DNA from: CAG-273 sp051891195
GTDB taxonomy: Bacteria; Bacillota; Clostridia; TANB77; CAG-508
DNA length: 38,619 bases
Assembly (NCBI GenBank): GCA_051891195.1
Contig: JBJFEZ010000040.1
Coordinates: 1 to 38,619 of the forward strand
Reading direction: 5' to 3'
Below are positions 7,070-16,204 of this stretch, piece by piece. The translations under genes and the position numbers were made by a program. The notes beneath the pieces are model-generated. The model did not search any database. It saw nothing but the letters and a program-made list of their open reading frames with translations, and was not told the DNA's origin. Every line of letters begins with the position of its first letter. Position 1 is the stretch's first letter.

Positions 7070-8146
7070 ATGAAAAAAGAATATATTATACCAATTTTTG
7101 TGCCACATTTAGGATGCCCTCATCAATGTACTTTTTGTAATCAAAAAGAAATTAGTGGACAAACTAAACAAGTAAACAAAAACGATGTAAAAGACACAAT
7201 AGAATATTACTTAAAAAATTTTAAGGATGACTCTAAATATGTAGAAGTTGCATTTTATGGAGGTAGCTTTACTGCAATAGATGAAAATATACAAAATGAA
7301 TTGCTAGAAGCGGCAAATGAGTTTATAAAGCAAGGAAGAGTAAAAAGCATACGTATATCAACAAGACCTGACTGTATAAACAAAGATATTTTAAAAAGAC
7401 TAAAAAAATATAATGTAAAAACAATAGAATTAGGGGTACAATCTACAAATGACTATATTTTAGAAAGATGCCAAAGAGGGCATACTTTTGAAGATGTAAA
7501 AAAAGCGTCAAAACTTATTAGACTATATGGCTTTACTTTAGGACATCAAATGATGATAGGTCTACCTGAAAGTACACATCTAGACGAAATTAATACAGCC
7601 AAAACATTAATAAAATTAAAACCAAAAATAGTAAGAATATATCCTGTACTTGTAATAAAAAACACACCACTTTTAAAAGAATATGAAAGCAAAGAATATA
7701 TGCCACTAACAGTAGAACAGGCAGTAGAACGCTCAAAAGATGTAATGAAGCTATTTAATAAGGCAAAAATACAAGTAATTAGAATAGGACTTCAAAACAC
7801 AGAAGAAATAACAGACCCTACACAGGAAAGTAGTCAAGTAGTTGCAGGACCATATCACCCAGCATTTAGGCAATTAGTAGAATCGGGAATGTGGTATGAC
7901 GAAATAGTAGAAGAAATTAAAAAATTTAATATAAAGGTTATGCAGGTAACTATTAAGGCAAACCCTGAAAATATAAATAATATTATAGGGCATAAAAAAG
8001 AAAATGTTTTAAAGTTAAAAGAACTATATGATGTAGATGTAATAGTAAAGCCTGATGAAGCAATAAAAAAAGGAAAGTTTGAAATAGAAATTGATAAAAC
8101 ATATGAAGACATTTTAGAAGAACAAAAAAGTAAAATAAAAAAATAG
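7070..8146 (+). CDS. Elp3-like radical SAM protein
   Basis: 358 residues. The radical SAM motif Cys16-x3-Cys20-x2-Cys23 sits in LGCPHQCTFCNQ, followed by YGGSFTAI, TRPDCI, ELGVQSTND and GHQMMIGLPEST. This is the arrangement of the Elp3/COG1243-like family, but without the C-terminal acetyltransferase domain of full Elp3. Members in Bacillota often lie next to rnc and smc; here rnc is directly upstream. The substrate is unknown, with tRNA modification or a coproporphyrinogen-type role possible. A good AAAAGGAG site precedes ATG 7070. A hairpin terminator follows the stop. Confidence 0.85.
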   Translation: MKKEYIIPIFVPHLGCPHQCTFCNQKEISGQTKQVNKNDVKDTIEYYLKNFKDDSKYVEVAFYGGSFTAIDENIQNELLEAANEFIKQGRVKSIRISTRPDCINKDILKRLKKYNVKTIELGVQSTNDYILERCQRGHTFEDVKKASKLIRLYGFTLGHQMMIGLPESTHLDEINTAKTLIKLKPKIVRIYPVLVIKNTPLLKEYESKEYMPLTVEQAVERSKDVMKLFNKAKIQVIRIGLQNTEEITDPTQESSQVVAGPYHPAFRQLVESGMWYDEIVEEIKKFNIKVMQVTIKANPENINNIIGHKKENVLKLKELYDVDVIVKPDEAIKKGKFEIEIDKTYEDILEEQKSKIKK

Positions 8147-8155
8147 AAGTATAAA

Positions 8156-8199
8156 ATTACCTATTATTGCTAATAATTAGTATTAATAGGTGATTTTTT
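8156..8199 (+). terminator. Terminator hairpin that also covers the yitT ribosome binding site
   Basis: ATTACCTATTA (8156-8166) pairs with TAATAGGTGAT (8184-8194), with one G-U, followed by T to 8199. The yitT ATG begins at 8200, immediately after the T-run, and its only plausible ribosome binding site (AGGTGA, 8188-8193) is in the 3' arm. Confidence 0.75.
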
Positions 8200-9072
8200 A
8201 TGGATTATATAAAAAACAAAAAAACTTATTTAATAAAAGAGTTTTTAATAGAAATGATATATTTAACTTTAGGATGTTGCATAATGGCAATAGGCACATC
8301 ACTTTTTTTACTTCCAAATAAACTTTCTTCAGGTGGTTTTACAGGTATTGCAACAATTTTATATTATTTATTTAAATTTCCACTAGGAACAACAATATTT
8401 GTTCTAAACATTCCATTCTTTATATGGGCATTTTTAAAAATTGGAAAAAAATTAATAACTAAATCAATTATAGGAACAGCACTGTTATCTGCTTTTATTG
8501 ACTTGTTTGAAAAAATTCCGGCATTAACACAAGACAGATTTTTGGCTTGTATTTATGGAGGTATTTTTATAGGAATAGGTTTGGCACTTGTTTTAAAGGC
8601 AAATGCATCAACAGGAGGAACAGACTTAATAACATATATTGCTAGAACTTATAAGCCATATATAAGAACAAGTAGCATAATAGTTATTATTGATGTAATT
8701 ATAATAGCCCTTAATGTATTTTTCTTTAAAGAAGTTGAAATTGGTTTATATTCTGCAATTAGCATATATCTAATGGGAAAAATGATAGATATTATATTTG
8801 AAGGTGTTAACTTTACAAAAATGATGTTTATTATATCAAATAAATATAGAGACATTGCAAAAGAAGTAGAAACAAAATTACAAAGAGGAAGTACAGCAAT
8901 TTATGCTAAGGGAATGTACACTAATGAAAAAAGAATGATGTTATTATGTGTAGGAAGTAGAAATGAAATAGCAAAAATTAAGCAAATAGCAACTCAAATA
9001 GATAAAAAAGCTTTTATTATTATTAGTAATGCAAGAGAAACCTGGGGAAAAGGATTTAAAATGTCTGTTTAG
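8200..9072 (+). CDS. YitT family membrane protein
   Basis: 290 residues. Five to six membrane segments occupy residues 15-195, including the family pattern TSLFLLPNKLSSGGFTGIATILYY near 28-52 and ANASTGGTDLI near 146-156. The C-terminal soluble domain from about 215 (DUF2179-like, ISNKYRDIAKEVETKLQRGSTAIYAKGMYT) ends ARETWGKGF. Function is not established; members are thought to be transporters. Its start is crowded by the terminator hairpin of the preceding operon, so expression may be controlled by that structure. The CaCA-like gene follows by 27 bases and is probably co-transcribed. Confidence 0.9.
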   Translation: MDYIKNKKTYLIKEFLIEMIYLTLGCCIMAIGTSLFLLPNKLSSGGFTGIATILYYLFKFPLGTTIFVLNIPFFIWAFLKIGKKLITKSIIGTALLSAFIDLFEKIPALTQDRFLACIYGGIFIGIGLALVLKANASTGGTDLITYIARTYKPYIRTSSIIVIIDVIIIALNVFFFKEVEIGLYSAISIYLMGKMIDIIFEGVNFTKMMFIISNKYRDIAKEVETKLQRGSTAIYAKGMYTNEKRMMLLCVGSRNEIAKIKQIATQIDKKAFIIISNARETWGKGFKMSV

Positions 9073-9099
9073 TAAAATGAAAAGGAAATAAAAATTAAT

Positions 9100-9945
9100 A
9101 TGAGTTTAATTTGGGAATTTTTACAGTTTATTTTTTATTTAGGATTAATTGTTATTATATCTAAATATATATTAGTACCAGTGCTAAGAAAGCTAGCAGA
9201 AAGCTTAAATTTAAAAGCTAAAACGGTAGGAAATATTTCTGGAATTGCTACATCTGTTCCAGAACTTCTTACCGTGTCTTTTTCTGCAGCAATAGGTTTA
9301 CTGCACGCTAGTATATACAATATTATTAGCTCAAATATAATAAATATTATACAATATTTAGCATCCATATATATTAATAAAAATCAAAAAATATTAAACA
9401 AAAAAGCAATAAAAATAGATTTAGTACTAGTGTTATTAACAATACTAATTCCAATACTAATTTTATCTATAAAAATGGAGTTAAACATAAGTATTGTTCC
9501 AATTTTTATATTACTATTTTTGCTATTTTATTATATTAACCACCAAAGCCATAAACTGTACTTAAATAAAAAAACTATACAAGAAAAGCAAATAGAACAA
9601 GAATCAAAATGGGTCAAAGGCAAAAAAAGAGTAATAGTAAAATATACTGTTTATTTAATTATAATAGCAGTATCTTTGTACTTTGTGGGAAATTTATTAA
9701 GTGATACTTTAAATGAGCTATGCTTGAAATTTAATATATCTCAAGTGATAATAGGAATTTTATTAGGCTTTGTAACAAGCCTGCCAGAGCTTATTACATT
9801 TATAGAAGCTCAAAAACACCACAAAAAAAGTGAAAATAAAGAAGATGGAGTAATAGAGGCAACTAATAACTTATTAACTTCTAATATATTAAATTTATTT
9901 ATAATTCAATCTATAGGTGCTATAATTTATGAGATTTTTAAATAG
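9100..9945 (+). CDS. Sodium/calcium exchanger (CaCA) family membrane protein
   Basis: 281 residues with about nine or ten hydrophobic segments. Two inverted alpha-repeats are visible: GNISGIATSVPELLTVSFSA followed by SSNIINI in the first half, and GFVTSLPELITFIEA followed by NNLLTSNILNL in the second. The TSxPEL and SNxxN elements carry the ion-binding acidic residues in this superfamily. It is shorter than typical YrbG-type exchangers (about 320), and the central linker is charged (KEKQIEQESKWVKGKKR). Cation specificity cannot be told. ATG 9100 has a weak AAGGAAAT site. A terminator follows at 9967. Confidence 0.82.
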   Translation: MSLIWEFLQFIFYLGLIVIISKYILVPVLRKLAESLNLKAKTVGNISGIATSVPELLTVSFSAAIGLLHASIYNIISSNIINIIQYLASIYINKNQKILNKKAIKIDLVLVLLTILIPILILSIKMELNISIVPIFILLFLLFYYINHQSHKLYLNKKTIQEKQIEQESKWVKGKKRVIVKYTVYLIIIAVSLYFVGNLLSDTLNELCLKFNISQVIIGILLGFVTSLPELITFIEAQKHHKKSENKEDGVIEATNNLLTSNILNLFIIQSIGAIIYEIFK

Positions 9946-9966
9946 CTTTTTAAAACATAACTGTAG

Positions 9967-9993
9967 GGGGACGACTATTGTTCGTCTCCTTTT
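9967..9993 (+). terminator. Terminator after the exchanger gene
   Basis: GGGGACGA (9967-9974) pairs with TCGTCTCC (9982-9989), with one G-U that exists only on the plus strand, then TTTT. Confidence 0.75.
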
Positions 9994-10007
9994 CATATAA
10001 TATTGTT

Positions 10008-10091
10008 ACTATTTCTAACTCATTATTCTTCAAACCACTTGTATGCTCTAAACTAACATATTTATAGACTTATATACTAATAGGCTGTAAA
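10008..10091 (-). repeat. Partial inverted copy (copy B) of the 203-bp palindromic repeat
   Basis: Read on the minus strand, 10091 to 10008 matches 1501-1584 at 79 of 84 bases, beginning with the same TTTACAGC terminus. Beyond 10008 the similarity stops, so only the 5' half of copy A is present. The gap 9946-10185 holds this repeat, the preceding terminator and a TATAAT (10161-10166) that may be the -10 of the next operon; no good -35 was seen. Confidence 0.8.
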
Positions 10092-10185
10092 TTGCAATAT
10101 AATATTATAATTTTATGACTAAAAAATAAAAAATACCTACCTAAAAACTAAAAACTATAGTATAATAATTTTGAAGGTGAGATAT

Positions 10186-11052
10186 ATGCAAGAACAAGAA
10201 TACATAATTGATAATGTAGATTCATTTGAATTAAGAGATATATTTGAATGTGGACAATGTTTTAGATGGAATAAAGAATTAAATGGAAGTTACACAGGAA
10301 TATTTAAAAACAACGTTATAAACGTTCAAAAAGAAAATAATAAAGTTATATTTAAAGGAATATGCCCAAATAATATAAAAGAAGAAATAGAGGAATATTT
10401 TGATTTAAAAAGAGATTATAAAAAATTAAAAGAAGAACTATCAAAAATAGATAACAATATGAAAACAAGTGTAGAATATGGACAAGGAATAAGACTATTA
10501 AATCAAGATTTATGGGAAATTATAATTTCTTTTATAATATCTGCCAATAATAACATTCCAAGAATTAAAGGAATTATAGAAAGAATATCAAAAAAATATG
10601 GGAACAAAATAGTGTGGAAGGGAAAAGAATATTATACATTTCCAACACCAGAAGAATTATCAAAAGCTACTGTAGAAGACTTAAGAGCTTTAGGATTAGG
10701 CTTTAGAGACCAAAGAGTATATGAAACCACAAAAATTATACTAACAAAACAAGTAGATTTAGAAAAATTAAAACAGGAAAAAGAAAGTGAAAAAATAAAA
10801 GAAACATTACTTACAATGCCAGGAGTAGGACCAAAAGTAGCAGATTGCATTTTGCTATTTTCTACATTAAAATGCTTAAATGTATTCCCAGTAGATGTTT
10901 GGGTAAGAAGAGTAATGAATGAACTATACTTTAATTTACCAGATGAAACAAAATTAAAAAGAGAGCAAATTGAAAGTTTAGCGACACAAAAGTATGGAAA
11001 TTTAGCAGGATTAGCTCAGCAATATTTATTTTATTGGAAACGTGAAGCATAA
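10186..11052 (+). CDS. ogg: 8-oxoguanine DNA glycosylase/AP lyase (OGG1-type)
   Basis: 288 residues. An N-terminal OGG_N-like domain (DSFELRDIFECGQCFRWN, residues 12-29) is followed by the helix-hairpin-helix/GPD fold with PGVGPKVADCILL (catalytic Lys217) and FPVDVWV (Asp237). These match the lysine and aspartate pair of OGG1 that remove 8-oxoguanine and cut the strand. ATG 10186 is preferred to the in-frame TTG at 10171 because GAAGGTGA sits five bases upstream of it. It heads a co-directional run with addB and other repair genes. Confidence 0.92.
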   Translation: MQEQEYIIDNVDSFELRDIFECGQCFRWNKELNGSYTGIFKNNVINVQKENNKVIFKGICPNNIKEEIEEYFDLKRDYKKLKEELSKIDNNMKTSVEYGQGIRLLNQDLWEIIISFIISANNNIPRIKGIIERISKKYGNKIVWKGKEYYTFPTPEELSKATVEDLRALGLGFRDQRVYETTKIILTKQVDLEKLKQEKESEKIKETLLTMPGVGPKVADCILLFSTLKCLNVFPVDVWVRRVMNELYFNLPDETKLKREQIESLATQKYGNLAGLAQQYLFYWKREA

Positions 11053-11055
11053 AAA

Positions 11056-11088
11056 TTGTCGTTTTAGGGCCGTTTGTTAAAACGACAA
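11056..11088. other. Perfect 11-bp hairpin between ogg and addB
   Basis: TTGTCGTTTTA (11056-11066) pairs with TAAAACGACAA (11078-11088). On the plus strand no T-run follows; on the minus strand ATTTTTATG follows. It may be an RNA-processing or attenuation element inside the operon. Confidence 0.5.
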
Positions 11089-11109
11089 AATAGAAAGGAG
11101 AAGATAGTT

Positions 11110-14100
11110 TTGAGTATACAAATTGTGTATGGTACAGCGGGAACAGGAAAAAGTACATATTTATTTAATCAAATAAATGAAAAAATAAATAAAAAATCTA
11201 AATATAATATAAAATTAATAACGCCAGAACAATTTTCTTTTACAGCAGAGCAAAAATTATTAGAAATTTCTTCTTCTCAAAGTATGATTGCAGCTGAAGT
11301 AATTACGTTTAACCGTATGGCTTACAGGGTATTAAATGAGGTTGGAGGGAAAACCAGACTTAATTTATCTGGTTCAGGTAAAGCAATGCTCATTGACCAT
11401 ATTTTATTAACACAAAACGATAAATTTTCATTTTTAGGAAAATCAGATGAAAATGTAGAAATGATATCAAGACAATTAACAGAGCTAAAAAAACACCAAG
11501 TACAGCTTAAAACACTAAAAAAAGTTACTAATAATATGGAAGATAAATACTTGCAAAAAAAACTTGAAGATATTACAAATTTATATGATTTATATACAAG
11601 TATTATAAAAAATGAATACATTGATGAAAATGATGGATTAACTCTTTTAGCACAAAAACTAGAAGATTCACAAGAATTTAAAGGTTGTGATATATATATA
11701 GATGAATTTGCAGGTTTTACTTTGCAAGAATATGAAATTTTAAGAGAATTAATGAAAATATCACATACTCTTACAATAACTATATGTGCAGATAATTTAG
11801 TAGAGAATACAAACCCAGATATAGACACTTTTTATGCAAATAAACAAACAGTAAAAAGAATTTTAGAAATTGCAAATCAAGAAAATATAGAAGTAGAAAA
11901 ACCAATTTGCTTAAATCAAGCAAAAAGATTTAAAACTGAAGAATTAAAACATTTAGCAGAAAATATAGCATCACCTTTGTACAAAAAATATAATAAACAA
12001 GTAGAAAATTTATCTGTATTTCTTGCAAGCAACCCATATTCAGAAATAGAAAATATTGCTATAGAAATAACAAAACTTGCAAAAGCAGGTTATAGATATG
12101 AGCAAATGTCTGTAATTACAAAAAACATAGAACAATATTCAAGTTTGTGCAAAGCCATTTTTGCCAAATATAAAATACCAGTTTTTATAGATGAAAAAAA
12201 AGACTTAGGAAGTAACATATTAGTAAGATTTGTTCTATCTTTATTAGAAATATTTGCTAAAAACTGGTCTTATGAAGCTATGTTTGGATACATAAAAACA
12301 GGACTTATAGACTTAGATATAGAGGAAATAGCATTACTAGAAAACTATTGCCTAAAATGGGGAATTAAAGGAAGTAAATGGTATTCTAAAGAGTGGAATT
12401 TTTATAATGAAACAGAAGAACAACAAAAACAAATTATATATGCTAAAAACAAAGTAGTAGAACCACTTTTAAAATTAAAAAAAGATTTACAAGGTTTAAA
12501 AACAGTAAAAGAAATTACAACTAAAATTTATGAATTTATGCTTGAAAATCAAATATATAAAAAGACAGAAAAAATTGTGCAAAATTTAAAAGAAAATGGA
12601 CAGCTAGAAATTGCCAAGCAATATGAAACAAGTATGCAAATTCTAACTGAATTGTTTGATGAAATAGTATTAATTTTAGGAGATAAAAATATTACATTTG
12701 ATAGGTATGCAAAAATATTAAAAATGGGCTTTAGCCAAAGTGACTTAGGAGTGATTCCTGCTACTGCTGACCAAGTGATTGTTGGGGATGTTGACCGTTC
12801 AAGGTCTCAAAGAGTAGATATTGTATTTATTATAGGATTAAATGATGGTAGTTTTCCAAGTATTCAAAAAGATGAAGGCTTTTTGGACGATAAAGATAGA
12901 AACATACTAAAAGAAAAGGGAATTGAACTTGCAAAAGGAACAATAGAACAAATATATGATGATAATTTTAATATATACAAAGCTTTTGCAACAGCAGAGG
13001 AAAAGCTATATTTATCATATGTTTCATCAGATGCTGAGGGAAAGTCTTTAAGAGCATCAATTTTAATAAATAAAATAAAAAGAATATTTCCTAATATACA
13101 AGAACAAAGTGATGTTGTAGAAAGAAAAAGCAATATATTACTTTCTACAACTACATTTGATGAACTATTAATAAATTTAAGAAACTTTATTCAAGGAGAA
13201 AAAATAGATTCTATTTGGTTTGAAGTGTACAATTATTATGAATATAACTACAAAGAACAATTAGAAAATGCATTAAAAGCTATACAATATAAAAATGAAC
13301 CAGAAAAATTACATAAAAGCCAACTGGAAAAACTATATGGAAATACGCTAAAAACTAGTGTATCTAGATTAGAACAATATAAGTCTTGTGCTTTTTCATA
13401 TTATTTAAAATATGGCTTAAAATTAAAAGAAAAAGACAGTTTTTATGTAGAGTCTATAGATACAGGAAACTTAATGCACGAAGTAATAGACAGCTTTTTT
13501 GAAAGATTAGAAGAACTAAATATATCTGTAAAACAAATTGAAGATGAACAAATAGAGGAAATAACTAAAGAAATTGTTGAAGAAAAACTAACCCTAAAGA
13601 AATATGACATATTTAATACTATACCTAAATATAGGGTGTTAGCCCAAAGACTAAAAAAAGTTATTACAAAATCAATGAAATATATTGTAGACAGCCTTAA
13701 ATATAGCGAGTTTGAAGTACTAGGACACGAAATAGAATTCAAACATGGTGGCAAATATCCACCAATTATATTTGAATTAAAAGATGGAAAAAAAGTTGAA
13801 ATAACAGGAAAAATTGATAGAGTAGATATAGCAAAGACGGTAGACGGCAAATACATACGCATTATAGACTACAAATCTTCTATAAAAAATATTAATTTAA
13901 ACGAAGTTTTAGCAGGATTGCAACTTCAACTTTTAACATATTTAGATGCAACTTGTAAAAGTGAAGATGTTATGCCGGCAGGGGCATTATACTTTAATTT
14001 AATAGACCCTATATTAAATGCAAACCAAGATATGACAGATGAAGAAATGAAGAAAGAACTTAGTAAACAATTTAAAATGCAAGGACTTATACTAGCAGAT

Positions 14101-14454
14101 AGTAAAATTGTAAGAAAAATGGATACAAATTTAGTTAATGGTAATTCTAATATTGTTCCAGCATATATAGGAAAAGACGGAGAAGTAAGCGATAAAGCAA
14201 ATACTTTAAATTCTAAACAATTTGATAATTTGCAAAAATATATGGAGAAAATTATTAAACAAATTTCAGAAGAAATTCTAGAAGGAAATATTAATATTGA
14301 ACCATATTACCGTATAAGAGACAAAAAAACGCCTTGTGAGTATTGTAGCTATAAGGCAATTTGCCAATTTAATCAAATTACAAAAAATGATTATAATTAC
14401 ATATCTAATATCAACAAAGAATATGTGCTAAATAAAATTGCAAACAATACTTAA
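11110..14454 (+). CDS. addB: ATP-dependent helicase/nuclease subunit AddB
   Basis: 1114 residues from TTG 11110, which follows AAAGGAG by 9 bases; this start puts the Walker A motif GTAGTGKST at residues 8-16. AddB partners AddA in RecBCD-like double-strand break repair. The C-terminal nuclease domain carries DYKSS and an iron-sulfur cluster formed by Cys760 and Cys1076-x2-Cys1079-x5-Cys1085 (CEYCSYKAIC), as in Bacillus AddB (about 1166 residues). DVDRSRSQRVDIVFIIGLNDGSFP is the family's helicase-like motif. addA, usually next, is absent; pgeF follows instead, so AddA must be elsewhere if present. Confidence 0.95.
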   Translation: MSIQIVYGTAGTGKSTYLFNQINEKINKKSKYNIKLITPEQFSFTAEQKLLEISSSQSMIAAEVITFNRMAYRVLNEVGGKTRLNLSGSGKAMLIDHILLTQNDKFSFLGKSDENVEMISRQLTELKKHQVQLKTLKKVTNNMEDKYLQKKLEDITNLYDLYTSIIKNEYIDENDGLTLLAQKLEDSQEFKGCDIYIDEFAGFTLQEYEILRELMKISHTLTITICADNLVENTNPDIDTFYANKQTVKRILEIANQENIEVEKPICLNQAKRFKTEELKHLAENIASPLYKKYNKQVENLSVFLASNPYSEIENIAIEITKLAKAGYRYEQMSVITKNIEQYSSLCKAIFAKYKIPVFIDEKKDLGSNILVRFVLSLLEIFAKNWSYEAMFGYIKTGLIDLDIEEIALLENYCLKWGIKGSKWYSKEWNFYNETEEQQKQIIYAKNKVVEPLLKLKKDLQGLKTVKEITTKIYEFMLENQIYKKTEKIVQNLKENGQLEIAKQYETSMQILTELFDEIVLILGDKNITFDRYAKILKMGFSQSDLGVIPATADQVIVGDVDRSRSQRVDIVFIIGLNDGSFPSIQKDEGFLDDKDRNILKEKGIELAKGTIEQIYDDNFNIYKAFATAEEKLYLSYVSSDAEGKSLRASILINKIKRIFPNIQEQSDVVERKSNILLSTTTFDELLINLRNFIQGEKIDSIWFEVYNYYEYNYKEQLENALKAIQYKNEPEKLHKSQLEKLYGNTLKTSVSRLEQYKSCAFSYYLKYGLKLKEKDSFYVESIDTGNLMHEVIDSFFERLEELNISVKQIEDEQIEEITKEIVEEKLTLKKYDIFNTIPKYRVLAQRLKKVITKSMKYIVDSLKYSEFEVLGHEIEFKHGGKYPPIIFELKDGKKVEITGKIDRVDIAKTVDGKYIRIIDYKSSIKNINLNEVLAGLQLQLLTYLDATCKSEDVMPAGALYFNLIDPILNANQDMTDEEMKKELSKQFKMQGLILADSKIVRKMDTNLVNGNSNIVPAYIGKDGEVSDKANTLNSKQFDNLQKYMEKIIKQISEEILEGNINIEPYYRIRDKKTPCEYCSYKAICQFNQITKNDYNYISNINKEYVLNKIANNT

Positions 14455-14475
14455 AAGATGAAAGAGGAATATAAA

Positions 14476-15267
14476 ATGCAAAATATTTTTAATGACAATA
14501 TAATTTACCAAAACAAAAATGGTATAGAATATATTCAATTTAAAAAATTATTACAATATCCACAAATAACACATTGTTACACATTAAGAAGCGGTAATAA
14601 ACTAAATTTTCCGCCAATATATAAAGATGAAGCAATGCTAAAACAAAGCTATAAAAGAATATGTGATTGTTTAAATTTAGACAGTAGCAAAATTGTAAAA
14701 CCACATCAAACACACACAGACAATGTTCAAATAGTTAATGAAATTAAATATTTTGAAGAAATAGATGGGTTATTAACAAATAAACAAGGCATAACATTAG
14801 TTACTACCTCAGCAGATTGCATTTCTTTGCTTATATACGATCCAGTAAAAAATATTGTTGGCAGTATTCACTCGGGCTGGAAAGGAACTTTAAAGGGAAT
14901 TATATTAAAAGCAATAGAAAAAATGAAAAATACCTATGGAAGTAATACAGAAGATATCACATGTTGTATATGCCCAAGCATTAGAATGTGTTGCTTTGAA
15001 GTAGATGAAGATGTAAAAGAACTATTTTATGAAAAATATAGTAATTTGCTTGATATAAATGAAATTATACAAAAAGATGGTAAAACCAAATATCATATTG
15101 ATACTGTAAAAATAAATATAGAATTACTAAAAAATGCAGGTCTAAAACCAGAAAATATTATAGATAGCGGAGTTTGTACAATGTGTCATCCGGAGCTATT
15201 TCATTCATACCGTATAGATAAAGAAAATTCGGGAAGAAATGCAGCACTAATATCAATATTAAAATAA
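14476..15267 (+). CDS. pgeF: YfiH/PgeF family (LACC1-like) purine nucleoside phosphorylase or peptidoglycan-editing protein
   Basis: 263 residues. Family motifs in order: KPHQTHTDNV, TTSADCISLLIYDP, GSIHSGWKGTLKGI and DSGVCTMCHPELFHSYR. The His of QTH, the Cys of ADC and the His of IHSGW form the zinc/catalytic site. Related proteins act as purine nucleoside phosphorylases or remove misincorporated L-Ser from muropeptide precursors. ATG 14476 is chosen over ATG 14458 because AAAGAGGA lies just before it. It sits 21 bases after addB and 12 bases before the carboxypeptidase, another cell-wall-linked enzyme. Confidence 0.93.
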   Translation: MQNIFNDNIIYQNKNGIEYIQFKKLLQYPQITHCYTLRSGNKLNFPPIYKDEAMLKQSYKRICDCLNLDSSKIVKPHQTHTDNVQIVNEIKYFEEIDGLLTNKQGITLVTTSADCISLLIYDPVKNIVGSIHSGWKGTLKGIILKAIEKMKNTYGSNTEDITCCICPSIRMCCFEVDEDVKELFYEKYSNLLDINEIIQKDGKTKYHIDTVKINIELLKNAGLKPENIIDSGVCTMCHPELFHSYRIDKENSGRNAALISILK

Positions 15268-15279
15268 GGAGGCAGGCTT

Positions 15280-16191
15280 ATGATACCAAAAAAACTAAAA
15301 AAAGGTGATACAATAGGATTAATTGCTCCATCAAGCCCGGTACAAGAAGAGGATCTAGAAACAATAAATAATTCAATAAACCTTATGAAAACAGCAGGTT
15401 TTAATATTAAATTTGCACCAAATGCTCTATCAAATAAATTGGGCTATTCAGCAACTGCAAAGCAAAAAGCAGAAGATATAAATAATATGTTTCAAAATGA
15501 AGAAATAAAAGCAATCTTTTGTATTTCGGGTGGTTTTAATTCAAATACTACATTTGACTATTTAGACTATGATATAATAAAATATCATCCAAAAATAATA
15601 TGTGGATTTAGTGACTCTACATCAATATTAAATGTTATTTATGCCAAAACAGGACTAGTAACTTTTCACGGACCAACATTTAAATCATTAACTTCGTGGC
15701 AAACACAATATGGTTATGAAGAAGTAATTAAAAGATTTGTAGAAGGTGGTTTAAGTTTAGGAAAGGCAGAAGATGAGTATATAACAATTAAACAGGGGAA
15801 TGCTAAAGGTATTTTAGTAGGTGGAAATTTAAGTTTAGTAAATCAAATGGTATCAGGAAAATATGCAATAGATTTTACAGACAAAATATTGTTTTTGGAA
15901 GAACTATTTGTAGAAACACCACCAGCTTTAGTAAGCAACTATTTATACCATATGAAGCAAAATGGAGTGTTTGACAAAATTAAAGGAATTTGGCTTGGAA
16001 ATTATGATGGAGCTACTAGCATAGAGCAAATTTTATTAGATACATTAGATGGAGAATACAAATTTCCAATTATAAAATCCAATAATTTTGGACATATTGA
16101 TAAAAAAACAGTTATACCTATTGGAACAATGGTTAAGATTGATACAACATTAGACACAAAAATACAACTACTAGAAGATTGTGTTGAATAA
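15280..16191 (+). CDS. LD-carboxypeptidase / MccF-like (peptidase family S66)
   Basis: 303 residues. Family S66 enzymes cleave the L-Lys(Dap)-D-Ala bond of murein tetrapeptides or inactivate microcin C-type compounds. The nucleophile Ser111 lies in GFSDST, the Glu207 in FLEE and the His272 in NFGH, forming the S66 Ser-Glu-His triad. IAPSSP at 15-20 is the N-terminal signature. TAAGGAGGC precedes ATG 15280. Muropeptide recycling is the default role; MccF-type self-immunity cannot be excluded by sequence, but no microcin cluster is nearby. Confidence 0.93.
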   Translation: MIPKKLKKGDTIGLIAPSSPVQEEDLETINNSINLMKTAGFNIKFAPNALSNKLGYSATAKQKAEDINNMFQNEEIKAIFCISGGFNSNTTFDYLDYDIIKYHPKIICGFSDSTSILNVIYAKTGLVTFHGPTFKSLTSWQTQYGYEEVIKRFVEGGLSLGKAEDEYITIKQGNAKGILVGGNLSLVNQMVSGKYAIDFTDKILFLEELFVETPPALVSNYLYHMKQNGVFDKIKGIWLGNYDGATSIEQILLDTLDGEYKFPIIKSNNFGHIDKKTVIPIGTMVKIDTTLDTKIQLLEDCVE

Positions 16192-16204
16192 AAAGAGGTA
16201 AAAG

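Noticed and set aside
11322..11828. Minus-strand ORF of 168 codons within addB
   Set aside because: Antisense shadow of a well-supported gene; no start signals.
15280..16191. Microcin C immunity (MccF) as specific role
   Set aside because: The S66 triad fits, but there is no microcin biosynthesis or transport gene nearby, so murein recycling is the simpler reading.
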